64,000 nt of DNA, from contig CAWBJP010000002.1 in NCBI GenBank assembly GCA_963789165.1, positions 1 to 64,000 of the forward strand. Direction: 5' to 3'. The position numbers were made by a program, and so were the translations under genes. Source of the stretch: CAWBJP01 sp963789165. GTDB lineage: Bacteria; Actinomycetota; Acidimicrobiia; IMCC26256; BP-133. Positions 1 to 8,942 of the stretch are shown here, piece after piece. Position 1 is the first letter of the stretch. Each line of letters begins with the position of its first letter. The notes beneath the pieces were generated by a model. That model saw only the letters and a program-made list of their open reading frames with translations. It did no database searches and was not told the origin of the DNA.

Positions 1-177
1 CTCGTATCTGCCGGCCCAGACCCGCGGCCGGTCACCCTTGCCTATCTCGCTGGAAACACCTACCGGGAGGTGGCCCGCCTCCTCGGGGAACCCGAAGGCA
101 CCGTCAAAAGCCGCATCCGCTCTGGGCTGCGCCGTCTGCGCCGACCCTTGACCCAGGCAGGACTGGTAGGGACATGA
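1..177 (+). CDS. ECF sigma factor, C-terminal part (cut by window edge)
   Basis: This is the 3' end of an extracytoplasmic-function RNA polymerase sigma factor. The frame is open from base 1 to the TGA at 175-177. It shows the sigma region 4 helix-turn-helix that reads the -35 element: YREVARLLGEPEGTVKSR followed by an Arg-rich recognition helix. Its stop overlaps the ATG of the next gene (ATGA, 174-177), so the anti-sigma factor is translationally coupled. The RskA-type partner hints at a SigK-like group, but region 2 lies outside the window, so the group cannot be assigned. Confidence 0.85.
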   Translation, partial: LVSAGPDPRPVTLAYLAGNTYREVARLLGEPEGTVKSRIRSGLRRLRRPLTQAGLVGT

Positions 178-915
178 ACCACCAGCTAATCCATCCCGAA
201 ATCGAAGATCTTCTCGGCGCCTTCGCCCTCGACGCCATCGACGCCGATGAGCGCCAGCTGATCGAGCGTCACCTCCGCCACTGCCCGGCGTGCGAGGCCG
301 AGGTCCGCGAGACCGCGAGGTGGCCGCGACGCTCGCCCCGGGCGGGACCATTCCCGAAGGACTATGGGACGCCATCGCCGCCGCCCTCGAAGAGGCGCCT
401 CCGCCTCTCGAGCTCGCACCCGTCGTTCCCCTCGCCCGCCGGCGGCCCCGCAGCATGCCGACTGCGCCCTCACCGCCGTCGCCGCGGCGGCCGCCGCCGT
501 CCTGGGCGTGCGCCTGATGGACCAGGAAGGCCGTCTCGACCGGATGCAGACGGCCATGGCCGAAGACAACGTGCAACGAGCCGCAGTGGTCGCCCTCGCC
601 AATCCCACGGCGAAGACGGTCGAGCTCCGGGCGGCGGACACTCAGGCCGCCGCCCGGGTCGCGCTTCTGCCCGACGGCCGCGGCTACATCCTCGCCGATG
701 GCCTCGCCAGCCTGGCAACGGACCGCACGTACCAGCTGTGGGCGCTCATCGACGGAGAACGCATCTCCGCCGGAACCCTCGGCCAGCAACCGAAGGTCGC
801 CGCGTTCAATGTCAGCGGACCGGTCGATGGTTTTGCCATCACCGAGGAGCAGGGCACCGGCGTGGTCGCCTCAAAGAATCCTCCTGTCGTCGTCGGCTGG
901 TTCCGCTCCGCCTGA
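174..915 (+). pseudogene. RskA-type anti-sigma factor, two frame changes
   Basis: Anti-sigma factor for the preceding ECF sigma factor. The first frame gives a zinc-finger anti-sigma N-terminus with an HxxxCxxC site (HLRHCPAC, residues about 35-42). The reading then continues in a second frame from about base 310 (REVAATLAPGG, GLWDAIAAAL) and in a third from about base 460. The third frame carries a hydrophobic segment (AAAAAAVLGVRL) and a full RskA-like extracytoplasmic domain ending at 913-915 (YQLWALIDGE, VVVGWFRSA). Each change equals a missing base. Because all domains survive, sequencing indels are as likely as true decay. A zf-HC2 stub at 8500 resembles its N-terminus. Confidence 0.75.
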
Positions 916-1004
916 CGATCTCTTCCTTCGACTCGAGGCGGTCCGTCATCCGTCGTGACCATCGGCCCCTACTCATCAGCACACCCCCGTGATCTTCGGA
1001 AAGT

Positions 1005-1880
1005 ATGGACATGGACTTCAACCTCGAGACCTATAAGCGACGGACCGCCCGCCTGGAATGGGCAGACCTCAACCTTGCCGGCGCGTTTCAGCGCCAGCCC
1101 CTCGATGTCGACACCCTGCGCTGCCTGCGGTACATGCACGACGTCGAGTTTCACACCGTGTGCTACCTCCGGGACCTGCTCCTCAGCCCAGCGCATGACG
1201 ATCCCGAGGTCACTGCCTTCCTCAGCTTCTGGGTCTACGAGGAGTTCTGGCACGGCGAAGCCATCGCCGAAGTCCTCGCGGCGCACTCCGAAACGGCGGG
1301 TGAAGCCCGGATCGCCAGCCTCCGGCGATCCCTCGGTCTGCGCGACCGTCTTGCGCCGATCGCGACGATGGCCGCCGGCGGGATCTTCGGCCACGACTTC
1401 GTCGCCCTGCACATGACCTGGGGAGCCATCAACGAGTGGACGACCCAAGCCGCCTACTCCCGACTGGCGCGTCTCGCCCGCCATCCAGTCCTCGCCGAGC
1501 TGCTCGGCCGCATCATGCGTCAGGAGGGCCGCCATATTGATTTCTACGCCTCCCAGGCACAGACGCGGCTCACCGGCAGCCCGCGGGCCCAGCGGGTCAC
1601 ACGATTCGCTCTTCGTCATTTCTGGAACCCGGTCGGCGCCGGCGTGATGCCCGCCGCCGAGACCGAGTTCCTGGCCCGCCACCTCTTCGCGGGCGACGAG
1701 GGCCGCCAGATGGCGCGCCGCATCGACCGGCGCATCGACCGCCTTCCCGGTCTGGCCGGCTTGCACCTGCTCGCAAGAGCGGCCGAACACGGCGGGATCC
1801 GGAGATCGAAAACGCGATCACCCGAATCGATCTCTTCAGCGGTGACCCGCCCCGACGTCAACAGCGCGGTTGCCGCCTGA
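1005..1880 (+). CDS. ferritin-like diiron protein (acyl-ACP desaturase-like)
   Basis: A 291-residue protein of the ferritin-like diiron superfamily. Two metal-ligand helices are visible: YEEFWHGEA (EExxH, about residues 79-87) and EGRHIDFY (ExxH, about residue 172). Spacing and length fit the acyl-ACP desaturase/AurF-like branch, which uses a diiron site for O2-dependent oxidation. The substrate cannot be read from the sequence. The Arg- and Ser-rich tail after about residue 260 looks unstructured. ATG codons lie at 1005 and 1011 with only a weak purine stretch upstream. It is separated by 89 bp from the anti-sigma gene and may be independent of it. Confidence 0.65.
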   Translation: MDMDFNLETYKRRTARLEWADLNLAGAFQRQPLDVDTLRCLRYMHDVEFHTVCYLRDLLLSPAHDDPEVTAFLSFWVYEEFWHGEAIAEVLAAHSETAGEARIASLRRSLGLRDRLAPIATMAAGGIFGHDFVALHMTWGAINEWTTQAAYSRLARLARHPVLAELLGRIMRQEGRHIDFYASQAQTRLTGSPRAQRVTRFALRHFWNPVGAGVMPAAETEFLARHLFAGDEGRQMARRIDRRIDRLPGLAGLHLLARAAEHGGIRRSKTRSPESISSAVTRPDVNSAVAA

Positions 1881-1917
1881 CGCAACCGATCGATCCAGCG
1901 AACTCCGGGTACTTTGC

Positions 1918-2589
1918 ATGCGCGTCCTGCTCCTCTCAGAACACAGCAACCCCTCGTGGGTCGGCCTTCGCGCCGCGCTGGAGCGAACGCCCGCGGTCAG
2001 CCACGTCGACATTTCGGGAATTGAACGTGCAGCGGACGCCGACATCCTGATCGCCACAGGTGTCACCGCGGCGGACATCATTGCCCTTCGTCTGCGTTCC
2101 GCCGGCTGGCTGCTCGTCATTGTTTCGGGACCGGCGACCGCGGGGGATCGGATTAAGCTCTTCGAGAAAGGCGCCGACCATGTCCTCCACGGAGCCGTAC
2201 CCGACGATGAGATCGTGGCCCAGGTCGGGGCAATCGCCCGCCGTGCTGCCGCTCCCGTTCACCAAAGCGTGCGCTCGTGCCCCAAAGCCAGGATCCTGCT
2301 CGATACCGACGGTCGTCACGCCGTGGTTCTCGGCCGTCGGGTCATCCTGACGCCGCTGGAAGGCAAACTCCTCGCCGCCTTCATCGCTCGGCCTGAGGAG
2401 GTACTGGACAGCCGGGCGCTGATGACGAGCCTCTGGGGTTCACCGCACGGTGCACGTTCCACCGTTTCCGCCTCCGTCCGTCGCCTCCGGGTCAAGATCG
2501 AGCCCGATCCTTCCCACCCCGTCTTCATCAAGACCGTGTGGGCCGACGGATACGTGTTCAGACCCGATGGCAAGCGTGAACCGCGTTGA
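1918..2589 (+). CDS. OmpR-type winged-helix regulator with degenerate receiver
   Basis: A 223-residue transcriptional regulator. The C-terminal part (about residues 125-220) is an OmpR/PhoB winged helix: ILTPLEGKLLAAFIARP, SASVRRLRVKIE, and the DNA-contact wing KTVWADGYVF. The N-terminal part folds like a receiver (MRVLLLSEH, GADHVLHGA), but the acidic pair after the first strand is missing. The strand that normally ends in the phospho-accepting Asp reads DILIATGVTAAD. It is therefore probably not controlled by classical phosphorylation. ATG 1918 is preferred because the receiver fold begins there; an upstream TTG at 1870 overlaps the previous gene. No histidine kinase is adjacent. Confidence 0.7.
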   Translation: MRVLLLSEHSNPSWVGLRAALERTPAVSHVDISGIERAADADILIATGVTAADIIALRLRSAGWLLVIVSGPATAGDRIKLFEKGADHVLHGAVPDDEIVAQVGAIARRAAAPVHQSVRSCPKARILLDTDGRHAVVLGRRVILTPLEGKLLAAFIARPEEVLDSRALMTSLWGSPHGARSTVSASVRRLRVKIEPDPSHPVFIKTVWADGYVFRPDGKREPR

Positions 2590-2832
2590 TGTCCGGGGAA
2601 CAGGGATCTTCTGAATTGCAGTAGCTCTGCAGCACTTGGTGGCTGCGACGCTGCTGGGCGGGTCGATCAGCGTTTTCGGGGCTCTTTCGCCGATGTCCTT
2701 TTCGCGCTGTTTGTTCATCCGGTCGTCGAGTTGCTCCGAAGCAGAGCGGAGTGGGTCATCTGACCCGCTCGGATCGTGTGGTCCTCCCGGATCACCGCCA
2801 ACGGGCCCCCGGGCCTCGAACAGGAGTGTGAT
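2590..2832. other. intergenic region with a short hairpin
   Basis: This 243-bp gap precedes the DUF4331 cassette. It holds an almost perfect inverted repeat at 2749-2758 / 2761-2770 (GAGTGGGTCA, TC loop, TGACCCGCTC), which could be an operator or attenuator. There is no T-run after it, so it is not a classical terminator. CAGGAG at 2821-2826 is the ribosome binding site of the next gene. I see no further gene here. Confidence 0.4.
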
Positions 2833-4386
2833 GTGAGGAGATTCAATCGACTGGCGATCGCTGTGGTCGCCGGCGTCACCGTTTTCGGTGCGGCCGCTGT
2901 TCCGAGCTTTGCCTCGAGCCATCGGGAAGCGCCGCTCATCGCCGGTGAGCCACAGCTTGACAACACCGACCTGTACGCCTTCGTGAGCCCGGACAAGCCC
3001 GACACGGTGACGATCATCGCCAACTGGGTGCCGATCCAGGAGCCGACGGGCGGCCCGAACTTCTATCCCTTCTCGAACAACGCCAAGTACAACGTCCATA
3101 TCGACAACAACCACGACGCCAAGGCCGACCTCACCTACCAGTGGCGCTTCAAGAGCAGCTACCGGGACCCGAGCTCGTTCCTGTACAACACCGGCCCGGT
3201 CAACAGCCTCAACGACGCCACGCTGAACTTCCAGCAGACGTACACGCTGACCCGGACCGACCTGACCAAGAACCCGCCGGAGACGCAGACGCTGCTGACC
3301 GACGCCAAGGTCGCCCCGTCCCACGTCGGCAACGCTTCGATGCCGAACTACCAGGCGCTGCGCAACGAGGCCATCGCCACCTACGGCGGCGGGGCCAAGT
3401 CGTTCGCCGGCCAGGCCGACGACCCGTTCTTCCTCGACCTGCGGGTCTTCGACCTGCTCTACGGGGCGAACCTGAAGGAAGCCGGGAACGACACCCTCGA
3501 CAACTACAACGTCAACGCCATCGCCCTCCAGGTGCCGAAGAACGACCTGGCGCTGGCGGCCAACGCCGGGAACAATCCCATCGTCGGGATCTACACCGAC
3601 ACCGAGGCCCCGGCGGTCACGACCCGCAACGCCGACGGTACCCAGGCGCTGTCGGACAACTTCGTCCACGTGTCCCGCCTCGGTAACCCCCTCGTCAACG
3701 AGGTGGTCATCGATCTGGCCCGCAAGGACAAGTTCAACGCCTCCCTCCCGGCCAGTGACGGCGAGTACCTGGAGCGGGTGACGAAGCCGCTGGTGCCGAA
3801 GCTGATCGAGTCCATCTACAAGATCAAGGCGCCGGCCGAACCCCGCAACGACCTCGTGTCGGTGTTCCTCACCGGGGTGGAAGGGCTCAACAAACCGGCC
3901 AACGGCACTCCGAGCGAGCTGCTCCGGCTGAACATGTCGATCGCACCGAGCGCCAACCCCAACCGCCTCGGGGTACTCGAAAAGGACACCGCCGGCTTCC
4001 CGAACGGCCGCCGGCTGGCCGACGACGTGATCGACATCAGCCTGCAGGTTCTCATGGGTGAGCTGGTCGGAACCCCCAACGACCTGGGTGATGGCGTCAA
4101 CGCCAACGACGTCGCCTTCGCCTCGGCCTTCCCCTACGTGGCGCTGCCGCACTCCGGCTCGAGCACCGAGCCGCGGGCCACGGCGGCCGTGGGCGGCACG
4201 ACCGCCGTCAACACGGCTGCGGCACCCGCCGCCGAGCCCGGCGCGGCGCCGGTCGGCGGCGTCCAGACGGGTGCCGGTGGTACCGCTGGCGGTGTCCCGG
4301 TGCTGCCGTCGACGCTGATGGTGGGCGGGATCGCACTGGCGGGCTGGGCGCTTCTGTCCCGGCGCCGGCTCGCGACAGCCCTGTAA
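2833..4386 (+). CDS. secreted DUF4331 protein with LPxT cell-wall anchor
   Basis: A 517-residue exported protein of the DUF4331 family, whose molecular role is not established. A signal peptide (VRRFNRLAIAVVAG to FASS) is followed by the family's opening SSHREAPLIAG and DNTDLYAFVSP. The C-terminus is a sortase sorting signal: LPST, a hydrophobic stretch (LMVGGIALAGWALL) and a positive tail (SRRRLATAL). A sortase is encoded directly downstream, so this is its likely substrate. The GTG at 2833 is chosen because CAGGAG sits 6 nt upstream and the signal peptide begins there. It leads a cassette with the sortase, a TPR protein and a NicO transporter. Confidence 0.85.
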   Translation: MRRFNRLAIAVVAGVTVFGAAAVPSFASSHREAPLIAGEPQLDNTDLYAFVSPDKPDTVTIIANWVPIQEPTGGPNFYPFSNNAKYNVHIDNNHDAKADLTYQWRFKSSYRDPSSFLYNTGPVNSLNDATLNFQQTYTLTRTDLTKNPPETQTLLTDAKVAPSHVGNASMPNYQALRNEAIATYGGGAKSFAGQADDPFFLDLRVFDLLYGANLKEAGNDTLDNYNVNAIALQVPKNDLALAANAGNNPIVGIYTDTEAPAVTTRNADGTQALSDNFVHVSRLGNPLVNEVVIDLARKDKFNASLPASDGEYLERVTKPLVPKLIESIYKIKAPAEPRNDLVSVFLTGVEGLNKPANGTPSELLRLNMSIAPSANPNRLGVLEKDTAGFPNGRRLADDVIDISLQVLMGELVGTPNDLGDGVNANDVAFASAFPYVALPHSGSSTEPRATAAVGGTTAVNTAAAPAAEPGAAPVGGVQTGAGGTAGGVPVLPSTLMVGGIALAGWALLSRRRLATAL

Positions 4387-4417
4387 GACAACCCTCAACA
4401 CCAAGGAGACGCCAGCC

Positions 4418-5300
4418 ATGAGCGACCGTGCGATCACGTCCCAGGTTCACACCAGAATCGGGATTTCGACGGCGGTGCTCTTGGCGCTCGGGGTCGCGGT
4501 GTACCTCCTGGCGGGGGGAGCAAACTCTCCCCGCCAGGAAACACCTCAGACGCTTGCTCTGACCGACCCTCCGTCTTCGACCACGCCGACAACCGGGCCA
4601 CCAGCCGCGCCCGCTGGCACGACCCCAACCGGGCCGCCGGCAGCGTCCGCTGGCACGATCTCAACCGCGCCTCCCGCCCCGCCGACGCGGGCCGAGGCCC
4701 GCCGACCGGCGACCCCTTCGGCTCGACCCTCCGCGGCCCGGGCGCCAGCACGATCGCGGCGCCCCCCGCACCCTGGCCCAGGCCTGGATCGCCGCCGGCG
4801 CCCGGGGCATCGATCCCGATGCCACGCCCGTCCCGTCGGTGGCGGCCGGTAGCGCCGGGCCACGCCCGGTGCGGATCGAGATTCCCGCCATCGGCGTCGC
4901 CGCCCCCGTCGACCCGGCCGGCAAGAACCGCGACGGCACGCTCGAGGTCCCCGCCGACTTCGCCCGGACGAGCTACTACACGGGCCGCCCGGTCCCCGGA
5001 GATGCCGGCCCGGCCGTCATTGTCGGCCACGTCGACGGTCGCCGTGGTCCGGCGGTGTTCTACCGGCTCCGGGATCTGCGCCCGGGAGACGAGATCCGGG
5101 TTCACCGGGCCGACCGTTCGGTCGTCACGTTCGTGGTCGAGCGGTCGAAGCAGGTCCCCAAGAAGGCCTTCCCCACCGACGAGGTCTACGGCCCGACCCC
5201 CGACCCGACCCTGCGGCTCATCACCTGCGGCGGCAGCTTCGACCAGCGCTCAGGTCATTACCGCGACAACACCATCGTGTTTCTCCGCCTGAAAGGCTGA
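4418..5300 (+). pseudogene. sortase (class E/F-like), one frame change
   Basis: Membrane-anchored cysteine transpeptidase predicted to attach the upstream LPST protein to the cell wall. From ATG 4418 (AAGGAG 9 nt upstream) the frame gives a membrane anchor (TAVLLALGVAVYLLAGG) and a Thr/Pro-rich spacer. The catalytic domain lies in another frame, open from about 4760: IEIPAIGVAAPV, VIVGHVD (His), LRLITCGG (Cys) and a downstream Arg (DQRSGHY). The switch falls near a C-run at 4762-4767 and equals one extra base. Catalytic His, Cys and Arg are intact, so a sequencing indel is plausible. If real, only a domain started at GTG 4839 without its anchor would be made. Confidence 0.8.
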
Positions 5301-5302
5301 CC

Positions 5303-6673
5303 ATGGCCATCGGCTCACGTTCCCCGCGCCGGCCGCCGCGCTTCAACCGCCGGGCGGTCGCCGGGTTCGGAATCGGCATCGCCGCCAGCGCGCTGGCGTG
5401 GATGCTGCTGACCGGTGCCGGCGAAGCCCGCCTCGGTGAATCCTCATCGACGAGGTCGGCGGGATCCGCCGCCGAGTTCCGGGGCGAAGCGCCGCTGCCG
5501 CGCACCGTCGCCGACCTCCAGGCTCACCTTCGGGACAACCCCGGCGACTGGCAGGGCTGGGCGGCGCTCGGTCTCGGCTACGTGGACGAGGCGCGGGCCA
5601 CGGGCAACCCGTCCCTCTATCCGAAAGCGGACGGGGCCTTCGACAAGTCGCTCTCGCTGCGACCCGACGGCAACGCCGCCGCCCTGGCCGGGCGGGGCGC
5701 GCTGGCCAACGCTCGCCACGACTTCGCCGCCGGATTGCGCTTCGCCGACGAGGCGATCGGCCACGACGGCTCCAATGCTCAGGCAGCCGCGATCCGGGGC
5801 GACGCCCTGGTCGAACTCGGCCGCTACGAGGACGCGTTCAGCGCCTACCAGCGGGCTGTGGAGCTCGCCCCGGGCCTGGCCTCCTACACGCGGGCCGCCT
5901 ACGCCCTCGACCTTCAGGGTGACGTCGCCGGCGCCGCCCGCAGCCTCGAACTGGCTCTGGGGGACGCCTTCACGCCCCAGGATCTCGCCTTCGCCAACTT
6001 CTCCCTGGGCGAGCTGGCCTGGAACCGCGGCGACCTCGAGGGAGCCCGCCGGCACTACACGCGGGCCGCCGGCGCCGACCCGACGGCACTGGGCCCGAAG
6101 GCCGGTCTCGCCCGGGCGGCCGCCGCCAGCGGCTCCATGGACGACGCCATCGCCCGGTGGCGCGAGGTGGTCGAGCGGGGTCCGCTGCCGGAATACGTCG
6201 CCGAGCTCGTGAACCTGTACCAGGTCACCGGCCGGGCCGCCGAAGCGCAGCAGCAACTCGACCTCCTCGGCGCCCAGCGGGCGCTGCTGACCGCCAACGG
6301 CGTGAACGGGGACCTGGAACTGGCCCTGTTCTCAGCCGACCACCGCGTCGACCTCGACCAGGGCCTGGCCGCCGCCCAGGCGGAATGGGTCCGCCGCAAG
6401 AGCATCCACGCCGCCGACGCCCTGGCCTGGCAGCTGCACGCCCACGGTCGCCACGTCGAAGCCCTTGTTCTCGCCGACCAGGCGCTGCGCCTCGGCACGC
6501 CCAGCGCCCTGTTCCACTTCCACCGCGGCATGATCCACCAGGCAATGGGTGACCGCGCCGCCGCTCGCCAGGACCTGACGCGGGCGCTGGCCATCAACCC
6601 GCACTTCTCGGCCCTCCACGCCCCTGCGGCCCACGAGGTACTGGCCGGCCTCGACGGGGGAGCCCGCCGATGA
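5303..6673 (+). CDS. membrane-anchored TPR protein
   Basis: A 456-residue protein with one N-terminal membrane segment (VAGFGIGIAASALAWMLL, about residues 18-36) and at least six tetratricopeptide repeats on the extracytoplasmic side. Clear units include GWAALGLGYVDEARA, AALAGRGALANARHDF, GDALVELGRYEDAF and FHRGMIHQAMGDRAAA. TPR arrays serve as protein-binding scaffolds. It starts 2 nt after the sortase stop and its own end overlaps the next ATG (6670-6673), so sortase, TPR protein and transporter form one operon. It may organise the surface DUF4331 protein or the transporter (inference). Confidence 0.8.
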   Translation: MAIGSRSPRRPPRFNRRAVAGFGIGIAASALAWMLLTGAGEARLGESSSTRSAGSAAEFRGEAPLPRTVADLQAHLRDNPGDWQGWAALGLGYVDEARATGNPSLYPKADGAFDKSLSLRPDGNAAALAGRGALANARHDFAAGLRFADEAIGHDGSNAQAAAIRGDALVELGRYEDAFSAYQRAVELAPGLASYTRAAYALDLQGDVAGAARSLELALGDAFTPQDLAFANFSLGELAWNRGDLEGARRHYTRAAGADPTALGPKAGLARAAAASGSMDDAIARWREVVERGPLPEYVAELVNLYQVTGRAAEAQQQLDLLGAQRALLTANGVNGDLELALFSADHRVDLDQGLAAAQAEWVRRKSIHAADALAWQLHAHGRHVEALVLADQALRLGTPSALFHFHRGMIHQAMGDRAAARQDLTRALAINPHFSALHAPAAHEVLAGLDGGARR

Positions 6674-8211
6674 GACGGCGCGGGCTGTTGGCCGGTCTGG
6701 CGGTCGTCGGGTTCGTCACGTTGCTGCCGGCCACATCCGCCTCCGCCCACCCACTCGGCAACTTCACCGTCAACCAGCATTCCGGCCTGATCGTCGGCGC
6801 GGGTCGGATCACGGTCGAACTGGTCGTCGACATGGCGGAGATCCCAACCTTCCAGGCCCGCTCGGACATCGACACCGATGGGGACAGGACCGTCTCCCCC
6901 GGTGAAGCCAGTGCCTATCGGCAACGGGCCTGCGCCGAGCAGGTTCAGGGCATCGAGCTCCGCTTCGACGATGAGCCGCTGACGGCCACCGTCGCCTCGT
7001 CCGATCTCACCTTTCCCCCCGGCGAGGCCGGTCTCGCCACCCTGCGGCTCACGTGCCGGGTCAACGCCTCCGCCCCCCGCCATCCCGGCCGCCTCGACTT
7101 CGCCAACCACAACTTCACGAACCGGGTTGGCTGGCGGGAGATCACCGCGGTCGGTGACGGGGCGCGGCTGGCGGCCAGTGACGTCCCGGCCCGGAGCGGC
7201 AGCGCCGTCCTCACGGACTACCCCGAAGACCTCCTCTCCTCTCCGCTCGACCAACGACAGGCCCACGTCCGACTGGACGCCGCCGACGGTCCTGCCGGTT
7301 TCCAGGCTGCCGCGGTGAACGACTCCACCGGGACGGCCGAGGCACGCCCGGCCTCCTCCGCGGCCCGCGGCACCGACCGGATCAGCGCCGCCTTCACCGG
7401 CCTCGTTGCCCGCCAGCAGTTCACCCTCGGGTTCGGGCTGCTGGCCCTCGTCGCCGCGATCGCCCTCGGCGCCCTCCATGCCCTCGCGCCGGGTCACGGA
7501 AAGACCGTCATGGCCGCCTACCTCGTCGGAGAACGCGGCTCACTCCGCCAGGCGGCACTGCTCGGCCTCACGGTCACATCGACCCACACCGCCGGGGTCC
7601 TCGTGCTCGGACTCCTGCTCTCCGGCTCCACGGCCGTCGTCCCGGAAGAGCTGTATCCGTGGCTCGGCATGACCAGCGGCGCCATGCTCGCCGCAGTCGG
7701 CCTCAGCCTGCTCGCCCGGGCCTGGCGCCGCCGGTCCGGCGGACTCGCCGCCTTCGCTGCCCACCGGCACGGCGAGCACGACCATGGCCCCGGCCACCAT
7801 CACCACGGCCGCCATCATCACCACCACAGCACGCATCACCACGACGCCGAGGAGTCGGTCTCTCCGCACGCCCATGACGTCCAGCCCCCGATGAGCCGCC
7901 GAGCGCTGATGATCATGGGCGCCGCCGGAGGCATGGTCCCGAGCCCCTCGGCGCTGGTCGTCCTCCTCGGCGCCATCGCCCTCGGCCGGACCTGGTTCGG
8001 CATCGCCCTCGTCCTCGGCTACGGCATCGGGATGGCCCTCACCCTCGTCGCCGCCGGCCTGCTCATGGTTCACGCCCGGGCCAGCCTCGACCGGCGACTC
8101 CGCGGCCGAACTCCGATGGCTCGGCTGGCCCAGGCCTTGCCGGTGATGACCGCCTCCTTCGTGGTCATCGCCGGCGTCGGCCTCGCCGCCCGGGCGCTCC
8201 ACCAGATGTAA
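6670..8211 (+). CDS. NicO-family nickel/cobalt exporter with extracytoplasmic domain
   Basis: A 513-residue membrane protein. A signal peptide (LPATSASA) leads into an extracytoplasmic domain of about 200 residues opening HPLGNFTVNQ, with an EF-hand-like DIDTDGDRTVSPGE loop (about residues 68-81). The C-terminal half is a NicO/RcnA-type transporter with about six helices and the family motif HALAPGHGKT (about residue 275). A cytoplasmic loop between helices is extremely His-rich (about residues 362-395), as in RcnA exporters. Divalent-metal efflux is the likely role; nickel or cobalt is inferred from the family. It overlaps the TPR gene by ATGA. Confidence 0.8.
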   Translation: MRRRGLLAGLAVVGFVTLLPATSASAHPLGNFTVNQHSGLIVGAGRITVELVVDMAEIPTFQARSDIDTDGDRTVSPGEASAYRQRACAEQVQGIELRFDDEPLTATVASSDLTFPPGEAGLATLRLTCRVNASAPRHPGRLDFANHNFTNRVGWREITAVGDGARLAASDVPARSGSAVLTDYPEDLLSSPLDQRQAHVRLDAADGPAGFQAAAVNDSTGTAEARPASSAARGTDRISAAFTGLVARQQFTLGFGLLALVAAIALGALHALAPGHGKTVMAAYLVGERGSLRQAALLGLTVTSTHTAGVLVLGLLLSGSTAVVPEELYPWLGMTSGAMLAAVGLSLLARAWRRRSGGLAAFAAHRHGEHDHGPGHHHHGRHHHHHSTHHHDAEESVSPHAHDVQPPMSRRALMIMGAAGGMVPSPSALVVLLGAIALGRTWFGIALVLGYGIGMALTLVAAGLLMVHARASLDRRLRGRTPMARLAQALPVMTASFVVIAGVGLAARALHQM

Positions 8212-8237
8212 CCCAACGGTCGTCGCCAAAGTTCCAC

Positions 8238-8274
8238 GCCACCGCCACCGCCACCGCCACCGCCACCGCCACCG
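8238..8274. repeat. hexanucleotide tandem repeat (ACCGCC)n
   Basis: Five perfect ACCGCC copies (8241-8270) with partial copies on both sides. In the frame of the fragment that follows they would encode Ala-Thr repeats, resembling a low-complexity linker. Such tracts are prone to slippage. Confidence 0.8.
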
Positions 8275-8378
8275 GTACGAGTGAAGAAGTGACCGCCGGG
8301 ATCAAATCGGTGGTCGATCACGGAGCCCGAGTCGTCAGCCTCTCGCTCGGAGACCCGGCCTGGTCATCACTTCGCTGA
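8271..8378 (+). pseudogene. fragment of a subtilisin-like (S8) protease
   Basis: A short open segment reads TSEEVTAGIKSVVDHG, ARVVSLSLGDPAW and then a stop at 8376-8378. The pattern (GI..VVDHGA.VVSLSLG) is the strand-helix-strand around the substrate-binding region of subtilases. No catalytic Asp, His or Ser context remains in this 35-codon piece and nothing downstream continues it. I read it as the remnant of a deleted secreted protease; chance similarity is possible. Confidence 0.35.
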
Positions 8379-8499
8379 TCCAGCCCAGTGCCCAGCTTGA
8401 AGGCATCAACTCCGCCCGGTCGCGCAGACGGCCGGTGTCTTCAGACGAGATGCCCGGCCGCTGACGGGCCGACGGACGTCAGGAGAGAAGGTCGCGACA

Positions 8500-8736
8500 A
8501 TGAGCGCGGAGCCAGGTCACCATGACGTCCAGTTGCTGCTCGGGGCCTTCGCCCTGGAGGCGGTCAACGCCGACGAACGCCATCGGATCGAGCGGCATAT
8601 TCGCAGCTGTCTGCCTTGTCGAAGAAAAGTGGTAGAGCACCGCAAGGTCGCCGCTGCGATAAACCTGCCCGCCATCGCTCCTCCCCCCGAAATCTGGGAG
8701 CGCATCGCGGCAGCGATCCAGGCGGCTGGCACGTAG
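8500..8736 (+). CDS. stand-alone zinc-finger anti-sigma domain (zf-HC2), 78 aa
   Basis: A 78-residue protein beginning after AGGAGA and ATG 8500. It matches the N-terminal zinc-binding anti-sigma domain: LLGAFALEAVNADERHRIE, then HIRSCLPC (HxxxCxxC), and ends after IWERIAAAIQAAGT. It closely parallels the N-terminus of the anti-sigma factor at 174 (LLGAFALDAIDADER). No membrane helix or RskA domain follows, and no sigma factor gene is next to it. It may be a cytoplasmic anti-sigma factor or a decayed duplicate of the gene at 174. Confidence 0.65.
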   Translation: MSAEPGHHDVQLLLGAFALEAVNADERHRIERHIRSCLPCRRKVVEHRKVAAAINLPAIAPPPEIWERIAAAIQAAGT

Positions 8737-8942
8737 GACGCGGGCTGGAGCAGGGCCCAGGCGCACCACGCAGCCCGGAAGCGTGCCTGAGTCCCAGGAC
8801 GGTGTTCATGAACATCCCTGCGGACATCAACCGACCATCCGGATCGACTCAGGGCTCCGTATACAGAAGCGTAGGGCGGACGTCGCCCGGCGAATTCGTC
8901 GTGCTCACAAACCCCGATCCGCATTCACGACAAGAGGCCTCT

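Noticed and set aside
8803..8812. Perfect palindrome GTTCATGAAC before the four-helix membrane protein
   Set aside because: A single 10-bp palindrome without a second copy or a regulator nearby is expected by chance in 64 kb.
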